Source of the DNA: Candidatus Dadabacteria bacterium
GTDB taxonomy: Bacteria > Desulfobacterota_D > UBA1144 > Nemesobacterales > CSP1-2
DNA: 13,947 nt
Direction: 5' to 3'
Assembly (NCBI GenBank): GCA_022615255.1
Contig: JAKEHC010000093.1
Coordinates: forward strand, 1-13,947
A program made the translations under genes and the position numbers. The notes beneath the pieces are model-generated. The model saw only the letters and a list, made by a program, of their open reading frames with translations. It was not told where the DNA came from and made no database searches. Numbering within the stretch: the first letter of the stretch is position 1; every line of letters starts with the position of its first letter. Of this stretch, positions 1 to 7,808 are shown piece by piece.

Positions 1-435
1 CTAGGATTGGGGGCTGGCATTGCTGTAGGCGCCGCAGTTGCGAGTTTACCTACAACATATACCACGGTTTATGTAGAAGGGAATCCCTACTACTACTCAA
101 GCGGGGTTTATTACGCAACACAGGGTACGCAATATGTCATTGTACCTCCCCCGCCTGGAGCAGTAGTCAGTACACTCCCCTCTTCCTGCACTACTGTCTT
201 TTCCGTAACTGCTGCATATTCTGATTGCGGTGGCGTCTTCTACGCAATCGTAGAGAACGGCTACAAGGTTATACCACCACCTGTAGGTGTGACTGTAACA
301 TCGTTGCCAAACGGAGCTAAATCCAAAGTCATTAACGGCACTACATACTTTACGTTTGGAGGGGCATATTATCAACCCTTTTATGGCGGAAGCGACATGG
401 TTTACACGATTGTGGAGAATCCGAGTGGGGGATGA
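1..435 (+). CDS. Repeat-built YY/PP-rich protein, DUF6515-like (5' partial)
   Basis: The frame is open to the left window edge, so only the C-terminal 144 codons are present; the internal TTG at 7 is not a convincing start. The visible protein is three imperfect copies of a ~45-residue unit with the pattern SLP...(Y)YY..GVYY/FY...Y.V..PP.G. The units sit at roughly residues 12-53, 54-96 and 97-144. The region is rich in Tyr, Pro, Val and Gly and has no charged catalytic motif. The pattern recalls DUF6515-type secreted or envelope proteins, and the family name is given from memory. The missing N-terminus presumably carries a signal peptide. A structural or surface role is inferred; no enzymatic function can be read. 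Confidence 0.6.
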   Translation, partial: LGLGAGIAVGAAVASLPTTYTTVYVEGNPYYYSSGVYYATQGTQYVIVPPPPGAVVSTLPSSCTTVFSVTAAYSDCGGVFYAIVENGYKVIPPPVGVTVTSLPNGAKSKVINGTTYFTFGGAYYQPFYGGSDMVYTIVENPSGG

Positions 436-490
436 AACTTGTTTGTAAATTTACTAATTAATGATTCTAGAGGGTACTCATAAATCACCA

Positions 491-599
491 TGTCGTTCTG
501 AGCGTAGCAAAGAATCTAATGGGGGAACCTCAATTACTTGAGATTCTTCAGTCGCTGATCTTATCATGAGCATGGTCGAATGGCTCCTTCAGAATGACA
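491..599. repeat. Palindromic interspersed repeat, copy 1
   Basis: The outer arms are TGTCGTTCTGA (491-501) and TCAGAATGACA (589-599), which are inverted with one mismatch. Inner arms AAGAATCT (510-517) and AGATTCTT (541-548) are a perfect inverted pair. The left end aligns with the repeat at 2282 (TGTCRTT...GCG.TAGC.AAGMAATCT). It resembles the non-coding palindromic repeats scattered in many bacterial genomes. It fills most of the gap between the genes ending at 435 and starting at 657, where no other feature is seen. Confidence 0.65.
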
Positions 600-656
600 G
601 CATAAGCATTTCTGAGACTGCTTCTAAGAAAAAGTTATAACAAGGAGGGTAGTACA

Positions 657-890
657 ATGAAAAAGATTTTAATAGTAGGGCTAATTTTATTTGCCGGATG
701 TGCCGGAGCTACTAATTCATCTAAGCAAGATACTGGTCAATTTGACCCGGAGACATGCAAAAATATCCCTTTAGGCATGGAGGAATATCAAGCGCTTGGG
801 GGGAAAGGAAAACTGATAAAGTGCTCAGACTTAGAAAGATGTGCAGCATATTACGGGGGACAAACCCCTCCGAATATTCCTTGTGAATAG
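657..890 (+). CDS. Small Cys-rich lipoprotein, hypothetical
   Basis: This 77-aa protein has a strong Shine-Dalgarno sequence (AAGGAGGG, 642-649) eight bases before the ATG. The N-terminus MKKILIVGLILFAGC is a short basic n-region, a hydrophobic core and a lipobox (LFAG|C15). The mature protein would be about 63 residues, lipid-anchored at Cys15. Four further cysteines (34, 56, 62, 76) could form two disulfides in the periplasm. No family is recognised. It stands alone on the + strand after a palindromic repeat and before a signal-peptide remnant at 928. The lipoprotein call is direct from the sequence; its function is unknown. Confidence 0.75.
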   Translation: MKKILIVGLILFAGCAGATNSSKQDTGQFDPETCKNIPLGMEEYQALGGKGKLIKCSDLERCAAYYGGQTPPNIPCE

Positions 891-1223
891 AGTTTATTAG
901 ATTCAAGGAAATAGGGATTAAGTTGTCATGAAGAAGGTGTCGTCGCTTTTGGTTGGGTTATTGGTCACCTCAATTGCGCGAATTGGATGACACTAAGTCG
1001 TATCAAATATAATTTCAGATTCTGCTTAGTCAAGGTGAATCCTATCAAATCCGGTTGAAGACTATACGTTAGCCATGCTAATCAAAGCCAAAAGTCACCC
1101 GGTGAATGAATGTAGAGGCGAAGGCAATTCGACCCTGCTGACCTATCCCAGTTCTTGCAGAACATACAATGTATATCCAGATACGGTATCAGGTGTACTA
1201 TATGCAGAAAAAAGGTGGAACAA
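891..1223 (+). other. 333-nt gap with no intact gene
   Basis: The gap holds only a possible broken exported-protein start at 928-990 (separate entry). The remaining ~230 bases before the gene at 1224 contain no sustained reading frame, no convincing promoter and no strong hairpin. The start at 1155 upstream of the barrel gene lacks a ribosome binding site and is not used. Confidence 0.5.
928..990 (+). pseudogene. Signal-peptide remnant of a lost exported protein (or a leader peptide)
   Basis: ATG at 928 opens MKKVSSLLVGLLVTSIARIG followed at once by TGA. This is a typical Sec signal start, with two Lys and then a Leu/Val-rich core, but no mature protein follows. An AGGGA at 913-917 lies in plausible SD position. 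It could be the 5' relic of a decayed lipoprotein or secreted-protein gene, or a chance short frame. It is too short to decide. Confidence 0.3.
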
Positions 1224-2135
1224 ATGAAAAAAACTTTGTTATTTCTCATTGTACTATGCACTGTAATGAATCTGTTAACAGATAGGGTTGTCCATGCCGA
1301 GGGGCAATCTAATACAGGCGATTCCTCAACAAGCGCCGCTTCAACAGAAAGTTCCAGCCAAATGAGCGAGGATGAACTTACCAGACAACTTTCAAACCCT
1401 GTCTCGAGTGTATGGAGCCTGACATTCCAGTTCAACAATTTTTTTCTTGACGGTGAGCCATCGGATAAAACACGTATCAACAGCCTTTTGAACTTCCAGC
1501 CTGTTTTACCCCTTCATCTTACCAAGGACTTGAATCTGATAGTTCGTCCTGTTTTACCCTTTATTTTTACTTCACCAGTCTTCACCCAAGGAGAGGGATT
1601 TGATCAGAAAGGGGGTTTTGGTGATATGGCTTTTGTACCTTTTCTGTCACCTGCAAATTCAGGAAATTGGATATTAGGAGTTGGGCCGTCTTTCATTTTC
1701 CCGACTGCTTCTAACAAGGGGCTTGGTCAGGGAAAGTGGCAAGCAGGACCGGCTGGCGTGATTGGGTATTATACTAAAAAATGGTTGGCTCTTGTCTTTC
1801 CACAGCAGTGGTGGTCATATGCGGGTGATGACAGTCGCCCGGATGTCAGCCAGGCTAATATACAGTATGCTATTTTCCGTTTTTTCCACGGTGGTTGGCA
1901 AGTCGGAATGGCTCCAAACATCCTTATAGACTGGAAGGCTGAAGATAAAAACAAGGTGACCTTCCCAGTTGGTCTCGGTGTCGGCAAGACGGTGAAGTTC
2001 GGCAAGTTACCTGTAAATTTTCAAATACAAGGTCAGTGGATGCCCTGGCACCCTGATGATTTCGGACAGAGATGGAATATTCAATTGGTGATAAAACCGG
2101 TTATTCCATCCCTCATTCCAGGAACCCTTTTTTAG
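1224..2135 (+). CDS. Outer-membrane beta-barrel protein ('neuromedin U'/transporter-like family)
   Basis: This 303-aa protein starts at ATG 1224, chosen because AAAGGTGG lies just upstream and the product then begins with a Sec signal peptide (MKKTLLFLIVLC...VVHA|EG, cleavage near residue 25). An upstream in-frame start at 1155 would add 23 residues before the signal. After a Ser/Thr-rich linker comes LTRQLSNPVSSVWSLTFQFN (about residues 52-71), which resembles proteins annotated as neuromedin U or MetA-pathway-type outer-membrane transporters. Alternating aromatic/hydrophobic strands with Gly-rich turns continue to the end, and the last residue is Phe, a typical outer-membrane barrel signal. 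The substrate is unknown. The barrel call is fairly firm; the family name is from memory. Confidence 0.7.
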   Translation: MKKTLLFLIVLCTVMNLLTDRVVHAEGQSNTGDSSTSAASTESSSQMSEDELTRQLSNPVSSVWSLTFQFNNFFLDGEPSDKTRINSLLNFQPVLPLHLTKDLNLIVRPVLPFIFTSPVFTQGEGFDQKGGFGDMAFVPFLSPANSGNWILGVGPSFIFPTASNKGLGQGKWQAGPAGVIGYYTKKWLALVFPQQWWSYAGDDSRPDVSQANIQYAIFRFFHGGWQVGMAPNILIDWKAEDKNKVTFPVGLGVGKTVKFGKLPVNFQIQGQWMPWHPDDFGQRWNIQLVIKPVIPSLIPGTLF

Positions 2136-2490
2136 TGAGCATTGAAGATGATTTTAAGAAGGTGTTTGCATTTGAAGGCTATTGATTAAGTTCGAGGAGA
2201 GATAGGAGGATATAAACCTATGAGAGAAATTATTACAGTCATACCAATTCTATCAGGTAAAAGTTCATTCGGAAGGATGGTTGTCATTGCTAGCGATAGC
2301 GAAGCAATCTCGTCTTTTTGGGGATCGCTCCGTCCCCTTCGTTTTACTCAAAGTCCTCTCAATGACAGCCTTAATTATGCACAATCAACAAATCGAATTG
2401 TTATTAAACATTGTAAGACTAAAACAGAAAAAGAAGCCGGTTGTCACAATCCACTTCTTTCTTTCAAAAGAATAATGACTCCTATTATTT
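2136..2490 (+). other. 355-nt gap: orphan SD/ATG plus palindromic repeat
   Basis: A very good ribosome binding site (AGGAGG near 2205) precedes ATG 2220. The frame from there (2220-2528) runs into the palindromic repeat at 2282-2367 and has no protein-like character, so it is not called as a gene. The SD/ATG may be the original 5' end of a gene, possibly that of the barrel now read from 2491, separated from its body by the repeat. This is an inference. Confidence 0.4.
2282..2367. repeat. Palindromic interspersed repeat, copy 2
   Basis: Perfect inverted ends TGTCATTG (2282-2289) and CAATGACA (2360-2367) bound an 86-base element. It contains the GCGATAGCGAAGCAATCT core. An inner GGGGATCG...CGTCCCC hairpin lies at about 2320-2337. 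The left end aligns with the repeat at 491. Its core resembles the 'TCATTGCGAGCGAAGCGAAGCAATC' repeats seen in many genomes. It sits between an orphan SD/ATG (2205-2222) and the barrel gene body at 2491. Confidence 0.7.
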
Positions 2491-3633
2491 GTGACCTTAA
2501 CGATCGCTTTACTGATGTTTGGTTTTAACAGCCGATCGGCTTTTAGTCAATGTGATGAATCATGCTTGCAAGAACAGAAGATTTCCCAAATTAAAATCTC
2601 TTCTGCAGGATTAGATGAAGAACATTGGGAATCCGCCACCTCTTATTTTGAACCTAAAGGGATGACAGGACTTAATCGAAACCTTTTAGTCTCCGGTGTC
2701 TATGGAGTATCAAATGAGCATAAGCCTGGTGTTTTTGCCAACGATAGACTAAGTATATCTCCAGACGTGTCGGATTTAGTTGCGCTTAACGATATAGATT
2801 CGACTGATACCGTTGGAGGAAACTCTGGTGATTTTTATGCGGCAAATGACGAGGAAACTAATCCCAGCACTCACAACTCTAATCCAAAGGATTGGGAGTT
2901 CATAATAATATCCTATCTATGGATGCTCGGGATTAAAGGAGATGTAGGAGTTGAGCGCATAACGACCGACGTAGATGCTAGTTTTTCTGACCTTGCCAAA
3001 AACCTTGATTTTGCAGCAGAGGCTCATATTGAGGTGTGGAAGCGTAATTTCGGTATGTTTATTGATTTTACTTATTCGAAGTTATCTAATAGTGAAGGAG
3101 TTACGCTCCAAAGGATTCCGGCTTCTTTTAATATTAATTTGGATGCCTACTTCCTTCTATTGGAAGTTGGCGGATTATATAGAGTAGGCACCTGGCCCGT
3201 CGGAAGTCCTTACAATAATTTCGTCCAAAAAGCAAAGCCAAATGTTACCTTAGAGCTACTTGCCGGCGGTCGCTACTGGTATCTAAAAACCGATTTAGAT
3301 ATCAAAGGTCCCCTTGGGATTTTACCTCCGGAAGTAGACGCTTCTGAGCAATGGTTAGATTTATTTGTAGGTGCGAGGGTTAAATTAGAATTAATTAAGA
3401 AGCTGCAGTTTCATCTTAGAAGCGACATAGGAGGCTTCGGTGCTAGTTTTTCATCCGACATTTCATGGAATATAGCAGCTTACCTCGGATATGAATTACC
3501 TTGGTATAGAATAACCCCAATCATCGGATACCGAGCACTATACGTTGACTATGAGAATGGCAGCGGCAATGACCGCTTTGAGTATAAAACATGGACATAT
3601 GGACCTCAGATTGGGATTGCATTCATCTTCTGA
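2491..3633 (+). CDS. Predicted outer-membrane beta-barrel protein, start uncertain
   Basis: The frame gives 380 aa from GTG 2491. Residues 1-20 (MTLTIALLMFGFNSRSAFSQ) look like the core and cleavage region of a signal peptide, but the basic n-region is missing and no SD is visible. In-frame stops at 2473 and 2476 block extension. Residues ~22-130 are a low-complexity linker. From ~135 (WEFIIISYLWMLGIKGDVGV) the sequence has the alternating pattern of a barrel, including AEAHIEVWKRNFGMFIDFTYSKLS and LLAGGRYWYLKTDLD, and it ends in Phe (GIAFIF). This resembles uncharacterised outer-membrane proteins with a 'YLW..G.KGD.GV' opening. The function is unknown. Losing one base around 2480-2482 would join ATG 2475 to a complete hydrophobic core, so a frameshift is possible. 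Confidence 0.65.
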   Translation: MTLTIALLMFGFNSRSAFSQCDESCLQEQKISQIKISSAGLDEEHWESATSYFEPKGMTGLNRNLLVSGVYGVSNEHKPGVFANDRLSISPDVSDLVALNDIDSTDTVGGNSGDFYAANDEETNPSTHNSNPKDWEFIIISYLWMLGIKGDVGVERITTDVDASFSDLAKNLDFAAEAHIEVWKRNFGMFIDFTYSKLSNSEGVTLQRIPASFNINLDAYFLLLEVGGLYRVGTWPVGSPYNNFVQKAKPNVTLELLAGGRYWYLKTDLDIKGPLGILPPEVDASEQWLDLFVGARVKLELIKKLQFHLRSDIGGFGASFSSDISWNIAAYLGYELPWYRITPIIGYRALYVDYENGSGNDRFEYKTWTYGPQIGIAFIF

Positions 3634-3641
3634 AAAGATGA
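3623..3641 (+). terminator. Weak hairpin at the end of the barrel gene
   Basis: TCATCTT (3623-3629) pairs with AAGATGA (3635-3641) around a 5-nt loop that overlaps the stop codon, followed by ATTGATTTTA. The stem is seven base pairs and A/T-rich and the T-run is broken, so terminator activity is uncertain. Confidence 0.3.
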
Positions 3642-3721
3642 TTGATTTTAAAATAATGTTCTACTCGTACATGAAGGAATGTTGGTAGATATAATTATAT
3701 GAATAAGAACATATCTACGAA

Positions 3722-3749
3722 TTTACTTAAATTATTAAGAAAGTATAAT
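3722..3749 (+). promoter_or_regulatory. Sigma70-type promoter for the 81-aa orphan gene
   Basis: TTTACT (3722-3727) and a perfect TATAAT (3744-3749) are 16 nt apart. The predicted transcript start is near 3756, leaving a ~45-nt leader before the ATG at 3803. The region is A/T-rich, so chance matches are easy, but the -10 is exact and well placed. Confidence 0.45.
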
Positions 3750-3802
3750 CTGTTCTAATCATGACCTAAGAAATGAATTAATAAATAGCTCAAGGAGGCA
3801 AA

Positions 3803-4048
3803 ATGGCTGACTACGGTTTTCTTTATATAATTGGTGCTTCTTACCACACTGAAAGGCAGGTATATAAAGTAGACATCGGGTACATGGATAAAGATGAAGA
3901 GGTTAAGGGACGTTTTATCACTATTAATATAATGGTGAATGTACCAAATCACAAAACTGACGAAAGCCAAATTAAAGAACTTGCGATAAGCAAAGCAAGA
4001 AAGATATTAGAGTTAGCTTCCAAAGCCCCGGTGGGGGAGGGCGAGTAA
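3803..4048 (+). CDS. Hypothetical 81-aa protein
   Basis: A clear SD (CAAGGAGGC, about 3791-3799) precedes ATG 3803. The product is soluble-looking and mildly charged, with no signal peptide or membrane segment. Residues 1-50 alternate hydrophobic and polar residues (YGFLYIIGASYH..., KVDIGYMDK, GRFITINIMVNV), as expected for beta strands. Residues 56-74 (ESQIKELAISKARKILELA) are a likely amphipathic helix. No family is recognised. It has its own plausible promoter and is convergent with the kinase gene, with only 15 nt between the two stops. Confidence 0.65.
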   Translation: MADYGFLYIIGASYHTERQVYKVDIGYMDKDEEVKGRFITINIMVNVPNHKTDESQIKELAISKARKILELASKAPVGEGE

Positions 4049-4058
4049 ATGGCTAATT

Positions 4059-4083
4059 GCAGATTATATCTGCTTATTTATTA
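4059..4083 (+). terminator. Hairpin between convergent genes
   Basis: GCAGAT (4059-4064) and ATCTGC (4068-4073) form a 6-bp stem with a 3-nt loop, followed on the + strand by TTATTTATTATTTC. It lies 10 nt past the stop of the 81-aa gene and overlaps the last codons of the opposing kinase gene. On the - strand there is no T-tract after the hairpin, so it would serve the + gene. Confidence 0.4.
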
Positions 4084-5662
4084 TTTCTATTAATGTTTGC
4101 GCTAGCGTTTCCTCAGGGGGTTTATCCGTGCTTACAACGATATGCCTCTCTCTTGGAAGCTCATCTGGCTCTTCAAAACCCTCTCTAAATCTCTCAAATA
4201 TCTCCCACCTCGCGTCAGATACCGATTTCCCTTCAATTTCCCTATTTATAAGCCTTTTTCTTAAGGTCTCTTCGCCTGCTTTAGTTTCTATGAAGCAATA
4301 TGGTACCCCCAGTGCTTCCGCCTCGTGAAGAATCATTTCCCTGAACCCCCTTTTCGAAAAGCTTGCATCAATGATAACTATCCTTCCCGACTCGATTACC
4401 CTCCTTCCTCTAGTTAATAGCTCCCTGTAAGTTATATCGGTAACATTTGGAGAGTAAATCCCTTTATCAAATTCCTCATATTTCCTCTCAGTTGGTTCCA
4501 CGCCCATGATTTCTTTTCTCACCTCGTCTGAAGAAATAACCTTGCAAGAAAGCTCTCGAGAGAGCGCATGAGCAAGCGTGCTCTTCCCAGTTCCTATAAG
4601 GCCAAAGGTCACAATAAGGGCGGGCTTAGAGCCGAAAAGCGCATATCTTAGAGCAAGCCTAAAATACCTTTTTGCCTTTTCTTCTGAAGCATTTCTTTCT
4701 TCAGCCGGAATCTCTGGCTCAGTGCTTCTTATGCTTTCTACCTTGCCTCTCACGTATGCCCTATAGCATTTGTAAAAATCAATCATCTCGAAGATCGTTT
4801 CATCTTTCATCCTTTTTGAGATTTCATGCACGATGAAATTTGCAAGGTCGCAATGACCGTTAAAATCCAGATCCATTCCCAAAAAGGCTATATCTGAGGC
4901 GATGTCTATGTATCTAAACCTCTCATTAAATTCTATACAGTCATATATGCAAATGTCTTCGGGACTCAGGTTTATGTGCTCAAGGTGAAGGTCTCCGTGA
5001 CAGTCCCTGATAAATCCCTTTTCTATTCTCTTATTAAAAAGAGGGGATTTTTTTTCAAAAAACTTGTTGTTATATAACTTAATAGCGTCATAAGCGGCTT
5101 TTGAGATCGTCTTCCCAATGAACCTCTCTGAAAGGGAAAAATTTTCATCAATGTTTATCTTCACCCTCTCTGGTCTACCGAAATCGCTTATAAACTCAGT
5201 TACAGGTTGCTTATTATAAAACTCAACCAGTTTTTCCACGACGTTAACCAAATCTTCCTTAGTAACCTTCCCTCTTATAAGTAGATTCTTAAGAAAATAC
5301 CTCTCGGGTAGCTTTCTCATTTTCACTGCGTATTCGACAGTTTCGTCACCTTTTCCGAATACAAAATCACCGTCTTTGATGGATATCTCTTCCACTCCAA
5401 GATACGCCTCGCATATTCTACTATTCAGCTCGACCTCCTTTTCGCAGAAATGCTTTCTCTTTTCAAGAGTTGAAAAATCTAAGAAGCCAAAATTCACAGG
5501 TTTTTTTATCTTGTATACATACGGGGGAACTATAAAGACATGAGATGCATGAGTCTGCACGTGTCTCAGATATCTTGGCTTATGCGGGTAAGAAGACTGG
5601 TTTAAAAGGAATTCAATTAGGCGAGGGTGCTCATCTTTCTCTCGTTCCTTCTTCATTCGCAC
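4064..5662 (-). CDS. Fused aminoglycoside-phosphotransferase-like / P-loop kinase protein
   Basis: This 532-aa cytoplasmic protein has two kinase-type domains. Residues ~35-310 are APH/choline-kinase-like: VYKIKKPVNFGF (49-60) supplies the nucleotide-binding Lys region. The catalytic loop DCHGDLHLEHI holds H222 and D224, and IYDCIEFN holds D241 as the likely metal ligand. Residues ~345-532 are a P-loop kinase with Walker A GLIGTGKST (354-362) and SSDEVRKEIMG (377-387), as in adenylylsulfate or gluconate-kinase-like enzymes. This architecture matches the COG2187/COG0645 fusion often annotated 'AAA family ATPase'. Its substrate is not established and antibiotic resistance should not be assumed. 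The start is GTG 5662 (ATG 5656 is possible), one base after the upstream UspA stop, so the two are probably translationally coupled. Confidence 0.85.
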   Translation of the reverse strand: MRMKKEREKDEHPRLIEFLLNQSSYPHKPRYLRHVQTHASHVFIVPPYVYKIKKPVNFGFLDFSTLEKRKHFCEKEVELNSRICEAYLGVEEISIKDGDFVFGKGDETVEYAVKMRKLPERYFLKNLLIRGKVTKEDLVNVVEKLVEFYNKQPVTEFISDFGRPERVKINIDENFSLSERFIGKTISKAAYDAIKLYNNKFFEKKSPLFNKRIEKGFIRDCHGDLHLEHINLSPEDICIYDCIEFNERFRYIDIASDIAFLGMDLDFNGHCDLANFIVHEISKRMKDETIFEMIDFYKCYRAYVRGKVESIRSTEPEIPAEERNASEEKAKRYFRLALRYALFGSKPALIVTFGLIGTGKSTLAHALSRELSCKVISSDEVRKEIMGVEPTERKYEEFDKGIYSPNVTDITYRELLTRGRRVIESGRIVIIDASFSKRGFREMILHEAEALGVPYCFIETKAGEETLRKRLINREIEGKSVSDARWEIFERFREGFEEPDELPRERHIVVSTDKPPEETLAQTLIEIINKQI

Positions 5663-5663
5663 T

Positions 5664-6557
5664 CTATGGTTTAAGAGCCAATACCGAACAATGGGATTCC
5701 TGAATTACCTTTTCCGTTACGCTTCCTAAAATTAACCTTTTGATTCCTTTCCTCCCGTGTGTGTTGGTAACTGTCAAGTCTATGTTATTACTGGATGCAT
5801 AATTGGCTATGGAAAGGGCTGTGTTCAAGCCATGAATTGCCTCTGTTTTAATTTCAGATCTTACTCCAAGCTTGATCTTCAACTTTTCAACCCTCTTCTT
5901 GAGTTCGGCGGAAGCATACGGTATCAGATTTTCCAAAAGATTGTAAGGGATTTCGAAATCAAAGCTCTCTAGTCTGACAATGTGTAGAACTGAAAGATTT
6001 GCGTTTAGCGTGTTAGCCAACTCTATCGCATATTCAAGGGCGGAGTCATCCTTTTCGGATATGTCTAGTGGAACGAGAATGTTTTTTATTTCCACTGTTT
6101 CCTTCTCGTTCCTCTTCTTTACTGCAAGAACAGGTATATGGGATTCCTTGAGAACCCTTAGAGTCGTGCTTCCAATGAGCATCCTATCTATTAGCCCATG
6201 TCCCCGTTTGCCCATGACTATAAGGTCGGATTTTTCATCACTGGCGAGCCCTACAATGTCCTTAGCTGGGTCTCCTTTTAAAACCATTCCTTTGAAACGA
6301 AGCCCTTGATTAGCTAATTCGGCTTCGATCGAGTTTAACCTTGTTTGACGGTCCTTCTCGGCCTTTTCCATCATGCTATAGAATATCTCGCTCTCAGCAT
6401 GAGGGTAGTTTATGTACATAGACATAATATGCATTACGCTTACGTAAACACCCGTTATCTCGGAGCCGAATTTCTCGGCTAGAAAAACAGCATGGTTTAG
6501 TGCCTCAAGAGATTCCTTCGAGCCATCGTATGCCCAGACAATCTTTTCTATCTTCAT
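5664..6557 (-). CDS. Tandem-domain universal stress protein
   Basis: This 297-aa cytoplasmic protein has two UspA domains, about 1-148 and 157-297. The first opens with IEKIVWAYDGSKES and carries the full ATP-binding signature G-x2-G-x9-G-S (GKRG...IGST, about residues 116-131). The second ends in NTHGRKG...LGS, where Asn replaces the first Gly, so its nucleotide binding may be altered. Usp proteins bind ATP and help cells survive starvation, oxidants and respiratory arrest; the client here is unknown. It is one of three tandem Usp paralogues in this cluster and sits one base upstream of the kinase gene. GAGG lies upstream of its ATG. The 159-nt gap before it holds no clear promoter. Confidence 0.9.
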   Translation of the reverse strand: MKIEKIVWAYDGSKESLEALNHAVFLAEKFGSEITGVYVSVMHIMSMYINYPHAESEIFYSMMEKAEKDRQTRLNSIEAELANQGLRFKGMVLKGDPAKDIVGLASDEKSDLIVMGKRGHGLIDRMLIGSTTLRVLKESHIPVLAVKKRNEKETVEIKNILVPLDISEKDDSALEYAIELANTLNANLSVLHIVRLESFDFEIPYNLLENLIPYASAELKKRVEKLKIKLGVRSEIKTEAIHGLNTALSIANYASSNNIDLTVTNTHGRKGIKRLILGSVTEKVIQESHCSVLALKP

Positions 6558-6716
6558 TTTAGCCTCTACGTAGTATGCAACAATTTTCAGCCGATGTTAA
6601 GGATTTCGTTTTAGGGGTTTGTTGGTCGTTCCTTTCCTGCTGGCGGCATTGGGCAAGGCACGGGTTTTACGCGCAGTGTTAATTAAATTCAAGCAGGATC
6701 GAGTTTCCAAAAAAGC

Positions 6717-7574
6717 CTAAGGAGACATGGTTACAACGGGACAGGATGCTTCTTGAATGACCTTCTCGGCAACGCTGCCAATAAAATCCTCTTTGAATTT
6801 CCCGCCACCATAGCTCATCATAACTATCAAATCTATGTTCCTTTCATCAGCGAATTTAACTATTCCCCTCCAGGCATTCTTAGCCACCTCTGCAGACGCC
6901 TCTATATTTTCCTTTATATTAACCTTTCCCATGCTCTCCACAATCTCCCTATACGAAAAACCCTTCATCTGCTCTGCTATCTCGAGTGGAAAGGCATGCT
7001 CCCCGACCTCGACTACGTTGAGTAGATAAATGATAGAGCCTAATGTCTTCGATAACAAAACTGCATAATCTAGGTCCTTTGACAGTCCGTGAGAGAGGTC
7101 TACAGGTACTAATATTCTTTTTATATCCAGACCCCTCTTGTCTTCCCTTGCTGTTAAAACCGGAAGCGAGGATCTCCTGAGAACCTTTAGTGCAGTGCCC
7201 CCTAGGATAGACTTCTCAACAGCTCTTCCCTTGCCCAGGGCGATAAGGTCTACGTTCTCTCTCTCAGCAATTTTAAGAATCTCTTTATATGGAATACCGC
7301 TCGTGATTTCGATCCTAAAGTCAATTCCCTTTACCTTTAAATCCTTTCCTATATCTTCGAGCGCCTTCCTCTCTTTTGATTTAGTTTCCTCAATCCATTT
7401 AATGAATCTATTTTTCTCATCTTGAGGAAACTTATCTACTACATCATAGTAATCGGGTATGGCAAATAAACTAAGTATTTGCGACTTAAACCTCTTGGCT
7501 AAAAGCTCTGCGTACTTGAGGGATTGGATTGAGTCTTTAGACCCATCAGAGGCCCATAGTATTTTATGTATCAT
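6717..7574 (-). CDS. Tandem-domain universal stress protein, divergent ATP motifs
   Basis: This 285-aa protein has two Usp domains, about 1-145 and 152-285. It starts IHKILWASDGSKDS like its paralogues and has an excellent SD (GGGAGGATT) before the ATG at 7574. Its nucleotide motifs are weaker. The first domain reads GKGRAVEKSILGGT, one residue short and lacking the second Gly. The second reads MSYGGG...IGSV, with Met for the first Gly. It may therefore bind ATP poorly, or only in one domain. It follows the DUF2934 gene by 45 nt and is likely cotranscribed with it. The C-terminal AEKVIQEASCPVVTM is typical of the family. Confidence 0.88.
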   Translation of the reverse strand: MIHKILWASDGSKDSIQSLKYAELLAKRFKSQILSLFAIPDYYDVVDKFPQDEKNRFIKWIEETKSKERKALEDIGKDLKVKGIDFRIEITSGIPYKEILKIAERENVDLIALGKGRAVEKSILGGTALKVLRRSSLPVLTAREDKRGLDIKRILVPVDLSHGLSKDLDYAVLLSKTLGSIIYLLNVVEVGEHAFPLEIAEQMKGFSYREIVESMGKVNIKENIEASAEVAKNAWRGIVKFADERNIDLIVMMSYGGGKFKEDFIGSVAEKVIQEASCPVVTMSP

Positions 7575-7619
7575 TACCTAATCCTCCCTTTCGTTCATAT
7601 TCCCTCGCTTATCCTGTTA

Positions 7620-7808
7620 TTACTGTTTCTTTGTTTGCTTTATCATCCTTTCAGCCTCAAGCCAATCGTCTAGGTCTCTGCCGTGTTCTCGCCCTCTTTT
7701 TTCAAATAACTCATAAGCCCTCTTCTCAATCATCTCTTGAAGTGACTCCGTTTCCTTCTGAGCCTTTCTTTTAGGCTGTCCGGCGGTTTTCTCTCTTACC
7801 TTTGCCAT
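7620..7808 (-). CDS. DUF2934 domain small protein
   Basis: This 62-aa, strongly basic and helical protein has a perfect SD (GGGAGG) seven bases before ATG 7808. Residues 1-22 are a Lys/Arg/Gln-rich tail. Residues 27-58 carry the DUF2934 pattern: IEKRAYELFEKRGREHGRDLDDWLEAE, with invariant-looking RAYEL, G...GRD..DW..AE. The domain's function is unknown; it is common in soil and sediment bacteria near Usp and Hsp20 genes. Here it is the first gene after the Hsp20 terminator, 45 nt ahead of a UspA gene, so it probably heads a separate transcript. Confidence 0.8.
   Translation of the reverse strand: MAKVREKTAGQPKRKAQKETESLQEMIEKRAYELFEKRGREHGRDLDDWLEAERMIKQTKKQ

Noticed and set aside
1155..1223. 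Upstream start for the outer-membrane barrel gene
   Set aside because: No SD and it would place 23 residues before a good signal peptide; ATG 1224 fits better.
2220..2528. A 102-codon frame with a strong SD before ATG 2220
   Set aside because: Most of the frame is the palindromic repeat and its translation is not protein-like. It overlaps the barrel gene; kept only as a possible broken 5' end.
4064..5662. Aminoglycoside resistance gene
   Set aside because: The APH-like domain is part of a housekeeping-type fusion with a P-loop kinase; nothing shows antibiotic specificity.
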